Positions 34,737 through 44,591 of a stretch of DNA of 64,000 nucleotides are shown here, piece by piece. The notes under the pieces were generated by a model. It worked only from the letters and a program-made list of their open reading frames with translations. It had not been told where the DNA came from and made no database searches. Each line of letters opens with the position of its first letter. The stretch's first letter is position 1. Position numbers and translations under genes: made by a program. Origin of the DNA: Bacteroidales bacterium (GTDB lineage Bacteria > Bacteroidota > Bacteroidia > Bacteroidales > UBA932); assembly GCA_017938925.1 (NCBI GenBank), contig JAGBAO010000002.1:1-64000 (forward strand), in the 5' to 3' direction.

Positions 34737-37714
34737 ACACGTTAGAACCGGTATTGCTCAAGGAACTGAATTCCACGGATTATGAATCCCTGATCAACTA
34801 CAGGATCAGGAAAATCCTCATGATATGCAGCAGTTACGATGCCTTCATTCTTGAAGAGGACGGTCAGATCGAGGCTCAGATCTATCAGGAATATATCGAG
34901 CTCAATCTGAGCAACCCTCCGAAGTTCATATGGGTGCATACGGCAGCTGAAGCTCGTGAACTTCTGAACACTGTTGTGGGTATCGATATGGTCATGTGCA
35001 TGTATAACGTCACTGACAAGGAGGTCTTCAAGCTTGCATCAGAGATGAAGGTGGAAAGGCCTACGCTTCCATTCGTTCTTCTGACCCACTTCTCCAAGGA
35101 AGTCTATCGCAGACTTGCCCTTCAGGATACATCAGGAATAGACCACATGTTCTGCTGGCATGGAAATGCAGACCTTATCGTGGCGATAGTCAAGCTTTTT
35201 GAGGACCTTAAGAATGCCGAGCATGACATTCTGGGTGTCGGAGTTCAGGCGATTCTTCTTGTCGAAGACTCAGTGAGATATTATTCTACATATCTTCCGG
35301 AACTGTACAAGCTCATCCTTGCCCAGACCCGGGAATTCATGGCGGAGACTATCAACGAGCAGCAGAGAAAGATACGCAAGCGTTCTCGTCCGAAGATCCT
35401 TCTGGCCACCAATCTGGACGATGCCATGGCCATGTACGAGAAGTATAAGTCAAACCTTCTGGGAGTGATCTCGGATGTGGGATTCACTGTGCATAAGGGA
35501 GAGGCTCCGGAGAAGGAGAAACTGGATGCCGGAATCGATCTTGTCAAGCATATAAAGGCTGATGACCCGATGATGCCGATCCTTCTGCAGTCGTCTCAGG
35601 ACAGCATTTCCACCGAGGCTGAAAGGCTTGGAGTGGGATTCCTGAGGAAGTACTCAAAGACACTTATGCTTCAGCTTTCAGACTATATAAAGGAAGAGTT
35701 TGCATTCGGTGATTTCGTGTTCAGGGATGCAGACCGTATGGAATATGGCCGTGCAGCCAATCTGAAGGAACTGGAGAAGATGATGCGTGAAGTCCCGGAC
35801 GACATCCTTCTTGCCAACACTTCGAAGAACATGTTCTCGAAGTGGTTCCTTGCACGAGGACTGTTCACTCTTGGAGTCAAGTTCAAGACTGTGAGCGAGA
35901 GCCATTTCGCCTCTGTGGAGGAGCTTCGTGACTATGTCTCGCAGCAGATTCACGATTTCCACGCACTGACTGGTCGCGGGGTGATCGCCCGATTCGATTC
36001 TGATAATTATGGAAGACATATCTGGTTCTCGCGTATGGGAGAGGGCTCTCTTGGGGGCAAGGCACGTGGTCTGGCTTTCCTTAACAGCATGGTGTACAAG
36101 CACAATCTCGCGTCTAAATATGACAACGTGAAGATATCCATTCCGAGGACTGTGGTCATTGCCACCGACTACTTCGACCAGTTCATTGTTGAAAACGACC
36201 TTCAGTATGTGATAGATTCAGATATTTCGGATGAAGAGATACTTTCCGAATTCGTTGCAGCTCGTCTGCCTGAAGAACTCATTGACCAGCTGAGAGTCTT
36301 TGTGGATTCAGTGCGCTCCCCTCTTGCTGTCCGTTCAAGCTCCAAGCTCGAAGACAGCAGTTATCAGCCGTTTGCAGGAGTATATTCTACATATATGATT
36401 CCTTTGGTCGAGAACAGGAATCAGATGCTTCGCATGCTTGGTAAAGCAATAAAGAGCGTATATGCGTCTGTCTTCTATTCCGGCAGCAGGACATATATCC
36501 AGACAACCGCAAACCTCCTAAGCGAAGAAAAGATGGCTGTTGTGGTCCAGAGCATCTGCGGTTCGGAACATGAAGGGCTCTACTACCCTATGATGTCGGG
36601 AGTTGCACGTTCCGTGAACTTCTACCCTATAGGAAATGAAAAGCCGGAAGATGGTATCGTGGATCTTGCATTCGGCCTTGGAAAGACCGTTGTGGATGGA
36701 GGCAACACATTGAGGTTCAGTCCGAAGTATCCTAAGAAGATCCTTCAGCTTTCAGAACCTAAACTTGCCCTGCGCGACACCCAGAAGATGATGTATGCCT
36801 TGGATCTCCGGCCAGGAGCATTCAAGATATCCCTAAATGAAGGAGTCAATCTTGCTCACTCCCCTGTAGCAGACATTCTTCCGCGTTATTCGCATCCTGA
36901 ACTTGTAGCCTCCACGTTCAGCATGGAGAACAACAGGATGCTTCCGGGAATATCCGCCAGAGGACCACGGGTGATTTCATTCGACTCCATACTCAAATAC
37001 GGAAGATATCCCCTCGCACAGATCATCAGGGACATCCTGAATTTATGCAAGGAGGCCTTGATGTGTGATGTGGAGATGGAGTTTGCAGCTGACCTTGATT
37101 ATCGTCACAACGACAATGCCCTGGTCCTCAAGCTGCTTCAGGTACGCCCGGTCGGCGAGTACGGACTGGACAATAACGTGTCGATCGAAGATGCGCTCAA
37201 GTCCTTGGACAAGGTGCTCGTAAAATCATCCAAAGCACTTGGGTCCGGTCATATGGAGAATATCACACATGTAATCCATGTGCCTTCCGATTCCTTCGAC
37301 AGTGCCAGGACAAAGGAAATGGCCGCCGAGATAGCACGCTTCAACAATATGGTCAAAAACGAGGGAGGATCTTATCTTCTCGTTGGTCCGGGCAGATGGG
37401 GGTCTTCGGATCCTTGGTTGGGAATACCTGTTCTTTGGAGCGATATTTCAGAGGCGAGAGTCATCGTAGAGAGCGCTATCCCCGGCTATCAGATCGAACC
37501 TAGCCAGGGCACCCACTTCTTCCAGAACATCACTTCCCTCGGTGTGGGTTACCTTACTGTTGATACGGTAAGAAGGGACGGTTTAATAGATGAAAAAGCC
37601 CTCTCAGAGCTTGAGACGGTCTGTGAAGGCGAGTTCACAAGGCTATACAAGGCTCCGGATGGTCTTGATGCCTACATTGACAGGTCTTCTAATGAAGCAA
37701 TCGTTGGGTATTAG
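34733..37714 (+). CDS. PEP/pyruvate-binding (PPDK_N) protein with N-terminal receiver-like domains
   Basis: Residues 25-150 and about 200-330 look like two receiver-type alpha/beta domains (ILMICSSYDAFILEEDG; ILLATNLDDAMAMYEKYKSN with LLGVISDVGF). From about 430 to 830 lies the ATP-grasp-like PPDK N-terminal domain (SLGGKARGLAFLNSMV, LAVRSSSKLEDSSYQPFAGV). The mobile phosphohistidine domain and the PEP/pyruvate barrel of real PEP synthase are absent, so it cannot run that reaction alone. Similar proteins of about 990 residues are common in Bacteroidetes, with unknown role. Confidence 0.8.
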   Translation: MNTLEPVLLKELNSTDYESLINYRIRKILMICSSYDAFILEEDGQIEAQIYQEYIELNLSNPPKFIWVHTAAEARELLNTVVGIDMVMCMYNVTDKEVFKLASEMKVERPTLPFVLLTHFSKEVYRRLALQDTSGIDHMFCWHGNADLIVAIVKLFEDLKNAEHDILGVGVQAILLVEDSVRYYSTYLPELYKLILAQTREFMAETINEQQRKIRKRSRPKILLATNLDDAMAMYEKYKSNLLGVISDVGFTVHKGEAPEKEKLDAGIDLVKHIKADDPMMPILLQSSQDSISTEAERLGVGFLRKYSKTLMLQLSDYIKEEFAFGDFVFRDADRMEYGRAANLKELEKMMREVPDDILLANTSKNMFSKWFLARGLFTLGVKFKTVSESHFASVEELRDYVSQQIHDFHALTGRGVIARFDSDNYGRHIWFSRMGEGSLGGKARGLAFLNSMVYKHNLASKYDNVKISIPRTVVIATDYFDQFIVENDLQYVIDSDISDEEILSEFVAARLPEELIDQLRVFVDSVRSPLAVRSSSKLEDSSYQPFAGVYSTYMIPLVENRNQMLRMLGKAIKSVYASVFYSGSRTYIQTTANLLSEEKMAVVVQSICGSEHEGLYYPMMSGVARSVNFYPIGNEKPEDGIVDLAFGLGKTVVDGGNTLRFSPKYPKKILQLSEPKLALRDTQKMMYALDLRPGAFKISLNEGVNLAHSPVADILPRYSHPELVASTFSMENNRMLPGISARGPRVISFDSILKYGRYPLAQIIRDILNLCKEALMCDVEMEFAADLDYRHNDNALVLKLLQVRPVGEYGLDNNVSIEDALKSLDKVLVKSSKALGSGHMENITHVIHVPSDSFDSARTKEMAAEIARFNNMVKNEGGSYLLVGPGRWGSSDPWLGIPVLWSDISEARVIVESAIPGYQIEPSQGTHFFQNITSLGVGYLTVDTVRRDGLIDEKALSELETVCEGEFTRLYKAPDGLDAYIDRSSNEAIVGY

Positions 37715-37732
37715 GTAAATATCTTATAATTA

Positions 37733-37781
37733 AACTGCAAAACAATTATGTTTATAGTCGTAACATTTTTGTTTTGCGGTT
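37733..37781. terminator. Stem-loop between convergent genes
   Basis: AACTGCAAAACAA (37733-37745) pairs with TTGTTTTGCGGTT (37769-37781) except for one G/A wobble-type position. It lies between the ends of the PEP-binding and GH13 genes and can serve both. Confidence 0.55.
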
Positions 37782-37785
37782 GATT

Positions 37786-39450
37786 TTATACTAAAGTGAT
37801 GATTTTTCCATCAAATGGCGGTACATTGACTTCGATCGTCTTGCCCGGGTGCATGGATTCGGTCACCGGGATTCCCATCCACTCGAATGCATGATCCGGA
37901 ATGGTGATCTTCATTCTTGCTTCCTGTCCGGAGAAGTTGGCGGCAATAAGAAGTGTGTGCTCCTCGTGGTCACGGAGGAAGACAAAATGCCTGTTTTTGT
38001 CGAAACCGTCCGAACTCATGTTGCAGTAGCAGAGATCATATGTCGTTCCCTTTCTGACAGCCTCGTCACTTGCCGCCAGCCTTACAGCTTCTGCAAATCT
38101 GCAGAACACTTCTGCCCCTTCCTTCCTGAGACCTGCCTTGACCAGCTTCTTAGGATCAAGAGACCTGTACTCCCCTGTCTCGATCAATCTTCTGAGCCTT
38201 CTTATCGATGATATGCTCCACCAGTCAAAGATGGTGGTCCTGCCGTCGCGACCGCTGAATCCCTCTTCATCCATTCCTCTTTCTCCGACTTCCTCTCCAA
38301 AATATATCATGAATGGAGCTGTGTTAAGATAAAGGGAGACAAACAATGGTGCAAATGTCCTGGATGCATCCTTTCCGAAGAAATCTGATGCAAACCTGTG
38401 TTCATCATGGTTTTCCAGAAAGTTCAGCATATATGGCTGGAGATCGCTCAGGAACTGCCAGTTGCGGGTTATTCCTGTTGCAGACTGCCAAAGTTCGACA
38501 GGCATTCCATTGTCGTCAACATTCTTCTCCACTACCGTTCTCAATGTGTCGTAAAGGCCTGACTTGTCATAGAGGAAGTCAAATCCCACTTCGCGTACAT
38601 ATTCACCGTATAGTTCCTTTTTATAGACCTCTGCGATGAATATCACATCCGGATAGTTCTTCTTGACCTCGGCAATCAGCCATTTCATGAATTCAGGCGG
38701 AACGAGTTCCACCATATCGCAGCGGAAGCCGTCCACTCCCTTCCCCGCCCAGTAAAGAAGGATGTCAAGCATCTTGTCCCACGTACCGGTGTGAGAATCA
38801 CCATAATTGATCTTTACGGTCTCATACCAGTCATTGATTCCCGGAGCAGGGCTGTAGCAGTTGTTTCCTGTTGCCATTGCCGGAATCTCTTCATACGGCT
38901 TCATCCCCTTGGGAGCCGGTGTGGGAAGACTTAAAGCCTGTCCTGGATAATAGAAGAAGTCGTTCTCGCTCTTCCAGTGCACGGTCTTGTCATCATCAGC
39001 TCCGAGGACGGGATGTCCTTCCACCGGAGAGACCTTTCCATAATCTCTGGAAACATGATTAGGCACATAGTCCATAATGACCTTCAGTCCTGCCTCGTGG
39101 CTTCTGCCGATGAGCGCCTCAAATTCCTCGATCCTTTTCTGAGGATTGTCAGCAAGGTAGGGATTGACGTCATAATAGTCGCAGATTGCATATGGAGAAC
39201 CTGCCTTTCCCTTGACGAACTGAGGATGGGATGGAATGCATCCCTCTTCGGAAGCCTGGGTGGAATGCCTCAGAATGCCTGTATACCATACATGGCTGCA
39301 TCCGAGCCACTTGAGGTAATCAAGCGTTTCCTTGTCTATGTCAGAGAATTTTCCGGTGCCGTTGTCGGCCAGAGTGCCGTTCTTTTTAGGTCTTGACTTG
39401 TCGTTGCCCCACAGACGTGGAAGCATCTGATAGATTATCGGTTTGTTCAT
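37786..39450 (-). CDS. Alpha-amylase-family glycoside hydrolase (GH13), cytoplasmic
   Basis: A GH13 barrel without signal peptide. Conserved regions: VIMDYVPNHV (region I), GFRCDMVELV with the nucleophilic aspartate (II), VIFIAEVYKKE with the acid/base glutamate (III) and MLNFLENHDEHR (IV). A C-terminal beta domain follows (about 480-554). Likely handles internal alpha-glucans or maltooligosaccharides. It follows pyruvate kinase by 27 bp on the same strand, a sensible glycogen-to-pyruvate pairing. Confidence 0.9.
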   Translation of the reverse strand: MNKPIIYQMLPRLWGNDKSRPKKNGTLADNGTGKFSDIDKETLDYLKWLGCSHVWYTGILRHSTQASEEGCIPSHPQFVKGKAGSPYAICDYYDVNPYLADNPQKRIEEFEALIGRSHEAGLKVIMDYVPNHVSRDYGKVSPVEGHPVLGADDDKTVHWKSENDFFYYPGQALSLPTPAPKGMKPYEEIPAMATGNNCYSPAPGINDWYETVKINYGDSHTGTWDKMLDILLYWAGKGVDGFRCDMVELVPPEFMKWLIAEVKKNYPDVIFIAEVYKKELYGEYVREVGFDFLYDKSGLYDTLRTVVEKNVDDNGMPVELWQSATGITRNWQFLSDLQPYMLNFLENHDEHRFASDFFGKDASRTFAPLFVSLYLNTAPFMIYFGEEVGERGMDEEGFSGRDGRTTIFDWWSISSIRRLRRLIETGEYRSLDPKKLVKAGLRKEGAEVFCRFAEAVRLAASDEAVRKGTTYDLCYCNMSSDGFDKNRHFVFLRDHEEHTLLIAANFSGQEARMKITIPDHAFEWMGIPVTESMHPGKTIEVNVPPFDGKIITLV

Positions 39451-39477
39451 TATTCCAGTGTTATCTTGTGGTATGCA

Positions 39478-40881
39478 CTATACATATTTGAATTCCATAT
39501 ATGTGGCCCCGATGGCGTCATTGAAGCTTCCTCCAATGAATCCGACCAGATCGCCCTTCTCTATCTTGCCATCGTCGATAAGTGTCTTGAGAGCGCTAGC
39601 CACCATGCTTTCCTTTGATTCGTGCTTGCCGAATGGATAAGGATATATGCCGTATGTCAGCGCAAGTTCCCTCATCGTGAAATCCTGGTAGCACATTGCA
39701 TAGACAGGAACCTTCGGTCTGAATTCCGTCAGGTAGCGTCCGGTCCTGCCTGTCCATGTATCGAAGACAATGGCCTTGACCGGAAGCTGTACTGTGGCTT
39801 CCACCAGGTTCCTTGCAAGCGTGGCAGCAATAGGCTTCAAGGTCGCGTCCAGCTTGATATCAAGGGATATGTCCAGCGAACTTTCCACTTCCATTGCGAT
39901 CTTTCTCATCGTGCTCACAGCCTCCACAGGGTATTTGCCGCTCGCAGTCTCTCCGCTGAGCATTATCGCATCGGTCCTCTGGAAGATGGCATTGGCGATG
40001 TCTGTGACTTCCGCCCTTGTAGGACGCGGATTCTCGATCATGCTGTGGAGCATCTGGGTGGCGATGATCACAGGCTTTCTGAATGCGCGGCACTTGTTGA
40101 CTATATCTCTCTGGAGCAGAGGAATCCTTTCTGCCGGGATCTCCACGCCGAGGTCTCCCCTTGCGATCATGGCACCATAGCAGTTGATAAGGATCTCTTC
40201 GAGATTATCTATACCCTGCTGGTTCTCGATCTTTGCAATTATCTTTATATGGCTCTTCGCCTCATCCAGAAGTTTCTGGATTTCAAGTATATCCTCCTTG
40301 GTACGGACAAAAGAATGTGCGATGAAATCGATGTTGTTGTCAACAGCCCATTTTACAAACATCCTGTCCTTGTCCGTAAGCGCAGGCAGGGATATATATA
40401 CATTGGGGACATTGACACTCTTCTTCCCTTTTATTACACCGGAATTCCTCACGCTGCACTCAAGCCTTTCTTCAGTCCTGTTCCTGACAAGCAGTTCCAC
40501 CGATCCGTCATCAATAAGGATTCTTGAACCGACAGGAACATCATGTACGAAGGTGGAACAATTGGTGTAGAGGGTGTCGCCGGAGCATATTCCTTCAGGA
40601 TCATCATATATGTACAGAGTCCTTCCTATCCTCACTTCAATCCCTTCGCTCTCCTGCATCTTTGTCAGACGCACCTCAGGACCCTTTGTGTCGATAAGTA
40701 TCGCAATCCTGTCTGACACTGCCCTGACATTGTCCACGATCTTCTGAGCGCCTTCCGGGGTTGCATGCGCTGAATTTATCCTGACCACATTCATGCCGTT
40801 CTCATACAGGGAACGTATGAAACCGACTTCACAGTTAAGGTCTGATATGGTGCATATTATCTTTGTCTTCTTCTGCTGCAT
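39478..40881 (-). CDS. pyk: Pyruvate kinase
   Basis: Catalyses PEP + ADP to pyruvate + ATP in glycolysis. Visible: KTKIICTISDLNCEVGFIRS at the start, IDTKGPEVRLTKM, FIAHSFVRTKED, KIIAKIENQQGIDNLEEIL, MIARGDLGVEIPAERIPL, IATQMLHSMIENPRPTRAEV and LSGETASGKYPVEAV. The regulatory C-terminal domain is present, length 467. First gene of an operon with the GH13 enzyme; -7 box at complement 40907-40914 (TAGTTTTG). Confidence 0.97.
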   Translation of the reverse strand: MQQKKTKIICTISDLNCEVGFIRSLYENGMNVVRINSAHATPEGAQKIVDNVRAVSDRIAILIDTKGPEVRLTKMQESEGIEVRIGRTLYIYDDPEGICSGDTLYTNCSTFVHDVPVGSRILIDDGSVELLVRNRTEERLECSVRNSGVIKGKKSVNVPNVYISLPALTDKDRMFVKWAVDNNIDFIAHSFVRTKEDILEIQKLLDEAKSHIKIIAKIENQQGIDNLEEILINCYGAMIARGDLGVEIPAERIPLLQRDIVNKCRAFRKPVIIATQMLHSMIENPRPTRAEVTDIANAIFQRTDAIMLSGETASGKYPVEAVSTMRKIAMEVESSLDISLDIKLDATLKPIAATLARNLVEATVQLPVKAIVFDTWTGRTGRYLTEFRPKVPVYAMCYQDFTMRELALTYGIYPYPFGKHESKESMVASALKTLIDDGKIEKGDLVGFIGGSFNDAIGATYMEFKYV

Positions 40882-40906
40882 TTTTACCAGTTCGTTTTTG
40901 GGGCTG

Positions 40907-40914
40907 CAAAACTA
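40907..40914 (-). promoter_or_regulatory. -7 box of pyk
   Basis: The complement is TAGTTTTG, 26 bp before the start. Confidence 0.5.
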
Positions 40915-40975
40915 CAAAAAATTTACCATCTATCAGCAAAAAATATGGATGGGAAGGTTTTTAGAACATTTTGAC

Positions 40976-40983
40976 TATATTTG
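40976..40983 (+). promoter_or_regulatory. -7 box of the acyltransferase gene
   Basis: TATATTTG, 26 bp before the ATG at 41010. It overlaps the upstream in-frame start at 40971, which rules that start out. Confidence 0.55.
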
Positions 40984-41009
40984 CATCGTACTATAACCGA
41001 AATCTAAAT

Positions 41010-42368
41010 ATGCAAAGAACAAAAACCCCTAGGGAACACTCATGGTTCCTGAAAGCTTTCCGTACATATCTTCAGTATGTGAATTCAGGCATGTACTTCC
41101 GCAAGGAGCACGTCATCGGAATAGAAAATGTTCCAGCCAACGGCACTCCTGTCGTGCTGGTTTCCAATCACCAGAACTGTCTTAACGATCCGCTGTGCGT
41201 ATGCCTGAAGCTTACTGACAGGCGAATGAACTTCCTGGCACGTGCCAATGTGTTCAAGAACCCTATATTCAACAAGGCACTTCGTGCAATGGGGCTTCTT
41301 CCTGCATACCGCATGGGATATGAAGGATATAAGGAAGTCCTTAGAAATCAAGAGACCATCGATGATGCATGTCAGGCACTGGCAGACGGTGAGACCGTGA
41401 TGCTCTACCCCGAGGCCGGACACCAGGACAAGAGATGGCTTGGAATCTTCAAGCTCGGATATCTCAGAATAGCGTTTGCAGCAGCCGAGAAGATGGAGTT
41501 CAAGGAGGACGTGATGGTGCTTCCGTCATGCAACCATTATTCGAACTATTTCCATGCCCGTACCGACATGATGATCAAGTTCGGCAAGCCGATCTCTCTC
41601 AAACCATATTACGAGAGTTATAAGGAGGCTCCTCGTGAAACCATGATGGAGATCAACAAGATCGTTCGTGCGGCGATTCAGGAGATGATGCTTCATGTCG
41701 ATGACCTTGAGCACTATGACCAGATCGACTTCCTTCGCGAAACCGGATATGGGCAGAAATATGCCAAGGACAACGGATTCAAGTTCAACTATCTCCCATC
41801 CAAGCTTCTGGCTGACCAGAAACTGGTCGATGCTTTGCAGAAAGCCACACAGGAGAAACCGGAGGAGATGGAGCAGATCTACAAGGATACCGCTTATTTT
41901 GCAGAAGAACTCAAGAGACTCAACATCCGCGACTGGCTCTTTGAGAAGAAATCCGGAGTCAGTGCGGCGGCATTCAGGGGTCTGGGGCTTCTTCTCCTTT
42001 TCCCTCTTTTCATAGTGTCGATCATCCCGACATTCCTTCTCTTCCTTATCCCTAAGATATTCCTCAAGAAGCTCATCAAGGATCAGATGTTCGTGAGCAC
42101 ATTTAACGTCGCTGTAAGTGCTCTGATCACAGTTCCGGTTTGTCTGATCATTCCTATTGTGCTCCTGTGGGTGTATCTCGGCTTCTGGTGGGCATTAGGC
42201 TATCTTCTTGCCTTCCCTCTGATGTTCATCCTGGCATGGAACTACATGCGTATGTTCATGAAATTCATCGGAGCATGCAATTTCGTAAGAAGAAAGAACA
42301 GAGCTAAGGTCAAGGAACTCAAGAAACTCAGAAAGAGCATCTTCAAGCGTCTGGACGAGATACTGTAA
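41010..42368 (+). CDS. PlsC-type 1-acyl-glycerol-3-phosphate acyltransferase-like protein
   Basis: An acyltransferase domain with NHQNCLND (the HxxxxD motif) and YPEAGHQ (the glycine/glutamate motif), followed by a helical region and two or three C-terminal membrane helices. It acts on membrane phospholipid or aminolipid precursors. The ATG at 41010 is used because the promoter -7 box covers the upstream alternative. Its last 26 bp overlap the convergent methyltransferase gene. Confidence 0.87.
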   Translation: MQRTKTPREHSWFLKAFRTYLQYVNSGMYFRKEHVIGIENVPANGTPVVLVSNHQNCLNDPLCVCLKLTDRRMNFLARANVFKNPIFNKALRAMGLLPAYRMGYEGYKEVLRNQETIDDACQALADGETVMLYPEAGHQDKRWLGIFKLGYLRIAFAAAEKMEFKEDVMVLPSCNHYSNYFHARTDMMIKFGKPISLKPYYESYKEAPRETMMEINKIVRAAIQEMMLHVDDLEHYDQIDFLRETGYGQKYAKDNGFKFNYLPSKLLADQKLVDALQKATQEKPEEMEQIYKDTAYFAEELKRLNIRDWLFEKKSGVSAAAFRGLGLLLLFPLFIVSIIPTFLLFLIPKIFLKKLIKDQMFVSTFNVAVSALITVPVCLIIPIVLLWVYLGFWWALGYLLAFPLMFILAWNYMRMFMKFIGACNFVRRKNRAKVKELKKLRKSIFKRLDEIL

Positions 42369-43077
42369 GCCTGGCAAGGTAGTCATAGTGCTCGCCTTCG
42401 GCCAGGAGTTCTGCCTTGAAACCGTGTTCTTCCGCGGCGGCATTAAGGGTTGAGAAATCGAGGTAGAGCCAGTCGAAAGGTTCGCCTAGCATGCCTTTGT
42501 ATTCCATCTGATAGTCCAGCTGGCCGTAGTAATCACCGGCAAGGTCTATCATCATGCTTCCGTCCTCTTCTTCAAAGAGATAGCACAGGTCACTCGAGTC
42601 GATTATCACACTTCCTCCCGGTTTCAGAAGTTGCTTCAGGCGGCGGAAGAATTCCGGGAGTCTTTCCATCGTTCCGATGATTCCGGTGCCGTTCATCAGC
42701 ATCAGGATGGTGTCAAAACGTTCAGTGAACCTGGCGTCATAGAAATCAGTCAAATAAGCGTCCAGTCCCCTTTCCTGCATGACTTTGACCGACAATGGAG
42801 ATATGTCTATGGCATGTGAGTCCTTTCCCATCTGCTGGAGTGCTGCACTATGGCAGCCACTACCCGCCCCCACATCAAGAATCCGTCCATGTGCCAGTTC
42901 AAGCGCCTTCTGTTCGAGACGGGGCATGTCCTTATATGTCCTGAAAAGGTCTGCCACAGGAATCTCGTCGTCCTCAAACATCGAGGAATGGACAATGAGT
43001 TTTCCGGCATTTCCGGTCTTGTGGTAATCATAGATGGCCGTTCCCATCGGATCTGCCGTCGCATTCTGTATCTTCAT
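42343..43077 (-). CDS. Class I SAM-dependent methyltransferase
   Basis: The Rossmann-type core has motif I GRILDVGAGSGCHSAALQQM, the acidic residue in DSHAIDISPLSVKVM, motif IV FDTILMLMNGTGIIG and motif VI LLKPGGSVIIDSSDL. Substrate unknown. It is divergent from the amylase operon, with a -7 box at complement 43100-43107 (TAATTTTG), and its 3' end overlaps the convergent acyltransferase. Confidence 0.88.
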   Translation of the reverse strand: MKIQNATADPMGTAIYDYHKTGNAGKLIVHSSMFEDDEIPVADLFRTYKDMPRLEQKALELAHGRILDVGAGSGCHSAALQQMGKDSHAIDISPLSVKVMQERGLDAYLTDFYDARFTERFDTILMLMNGTGIIGTMERLPEFFRRLKQLLKPGGSVIIDSSDLCYLFEEEDGSMMIDLAGDYYGQLDYQMEYKGMLGEPFDWLYLDFSTLNAAAEEHGFKAELLAEGEHYDYLARLTVSRPDA

Positions 43078-43151
43078 ATAGACTTGAGATTTTCTGCTGC
43101 AAAATTAGGAATTTTAGTATATTTACGGTCAATTTTTCAAAACTACAGGAA

Positions 43152-44588
43152 ATGAACAGAATACTTACACTTTTTGCGTGCCTCGGTCTGGCTGCCTGCG
43201 CTTCTCAGCCTGCATTGGTCGACCGTATGACACACGATCCCAATGCCACAAACACCGAGACCATCCTTCATGTCTGGAGCTGGAATTTCCCGACAATCGC
43301 CGAGAACATGAAGCAGATAGCCGATGCAGGCTTTACAATGCTTCAGACCTCCCCTGTCAATGCATGCTTCAGCCCGGAAGGCGGAAACATCAAGATTCTC
43401 GATGAGAAGGAAGGAAACTGGTACCACTATTATCAGCCAACCGACTGGACCGTAGGAAACAACATTGTCGGAACCGAGCAGGAAATGAAGGCCATGCTGG
43501 ATTCTGCGAAGAAATATGATATCCGCGTGCTTGTGGATGTGCTTCCGAACCACACTGCATTCAACATTGACCTTGTCACTGACGAGTTCTATGCAGCAGT
43601 CGGAGGTCGTGACAAGATGTTCCATACCAAAGGCCTTGAAGGAATCCAGGACTACAACGACCGCACGCAGTGCACTCACCAGGGCGTGGGCGGTCTTCCT
43701 GACGTAAACACGGAGAATCCGCTTTTCCAGAAATATTATATGGGATTCGTGAACAAGCTTATCGGGATGGGTGTACGCGGTTTCCGTTACGACACTGCAA
43801 AGCACATCGGCGTCCACTCGGATCCTCTTGACACTGAGGCAGGTGTGACCGAAAACGACTTCTGGGATGTCGCAACCGGACGAAAGGAAGTTCTCGGAGT
43901 GTCGCTCTGCATCCCTTACGACAGCCTGTTCGTTTACGGAGAGGTTCTTCAGGACAGGAATGTGCCGGAAGAGGAATATGCCGGTTACTTCGGCCAGACA
44001 GCATCAAGCTATGGACACGTTCTGCGCGAAGCTCTCTGGAGAAGAAGCGTGACGGATCTTGACCTTGTTTCATGGCACCACAGGGCTGCTCCTGAATATC
44101 TCACAACATGGGTGGAAAGCCACGACACGTACTGCAATGCAAACGAAAGTGCAGGACTTACTGACTCTCAGATCCGAACAGGCTGGGTGTTCCTGACAGC
44201 ACGTCAGAACGGTATTCCTCTCTTTTACAGCCGTCCGATGAACTCCACACGTGAAAACTACTTCGGAGACAATCTTCTCGGAGCCAGAGGAAACGATGAA
44301 TTCTTCCATCCTGAAGTGGTGGCAGTCAACAAGTTCCGTCAGGAGATGGCCGGACAGGTGGAGGATCTCAGATTCTCGGAAGATGGAGAAATTATTCTCG
44401 TGAACCGTGGTGACAAGGGTGCTGCTATCGTGAATCTCGCAGCAGAATCAAACGCAGTCGAACTCCCGACAGGACTTGCTGACGGAGAATATGCCGATGT
44501 GGTCTATGGCCAGTCATTCACAGTTGAGAACGGAGTCCTCAAGGGCACAGCTCAGCCTGAAACAACTTATATCGTAGTGGGCAAATAA
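43152..44588 (+). CDS. Alpha-amylase-family (GH13) lipoprotein
   Basis: A lipobox (CLGLAAC, C16) places this GH13 enzyme on a membrane surface, unlike the cytoplasmic one at 37.8 kb. Barrel motifs: VLVDVLPNHTAF (I), GFRYDTAKHIGV with the nucleophilic aspartate (II), LFVYGEVLQ with the acid/base (III) and WVESHDTYC (IV). It probably trims starch or maltooligosaccharides outside the cytoplasm. First gene of an operon with an esterase lipoprotein (3 bp gap). Confidence 0.9.
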   Translation: MNRILTLFACLGLAACASQPALVDRMTHDPNATNTETILHVWSWNFPTIAENMKQIADAGFTMLQTSPVNACFSPEGGNIKILDEKEGNWYHYYQPTDWTVGNNIVGTEQEMKAMLDSAKKYDIRVLVDVLPNHTAFNIDLVTDEFYAAVGGRDKMFHTKGLEGIQDYNDRTQCTHQGVGGLPDVNTENPLFQKYYMGFVNKLIGMGVRGFRYDTAKHIGVHSDPLDTEAGVTENDFWDVATGRKEVLGVSLCIPYDSLFVYGEVLQDRNVPEEEYAGYFGQTASSYGHVLREALWRRSVTDLDLVSWHHRAAPEYLTTWVESHDTYCNANESAGLTDSQIRTGWVFLTARQNGIPLFYSRPMNSTRENYFGDNLLGARGNDEFFHPEVVAVNKFRQEMAGQVEDLRFSEDGEIILVNRGDKGAAIVNLAAESNAVELPTGLADGEYADVVYGQSFTVENGVLKGTAQPETTYIVVGK

Positions 44589-44591
44589 ATT

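Noticed and set aside
39622..40527. 301-codon frame opposite pyruvate kinase
   Set aside because: Pyruvate kinase is unmistakable on the other strand; the antisense frame has no domain.
43143..43817. 224-codon frame opposite the amylase lipoprotein
   Set aside because: Antisense to all of the catalytic motifs of the GH13 gene; no promoter and no family.
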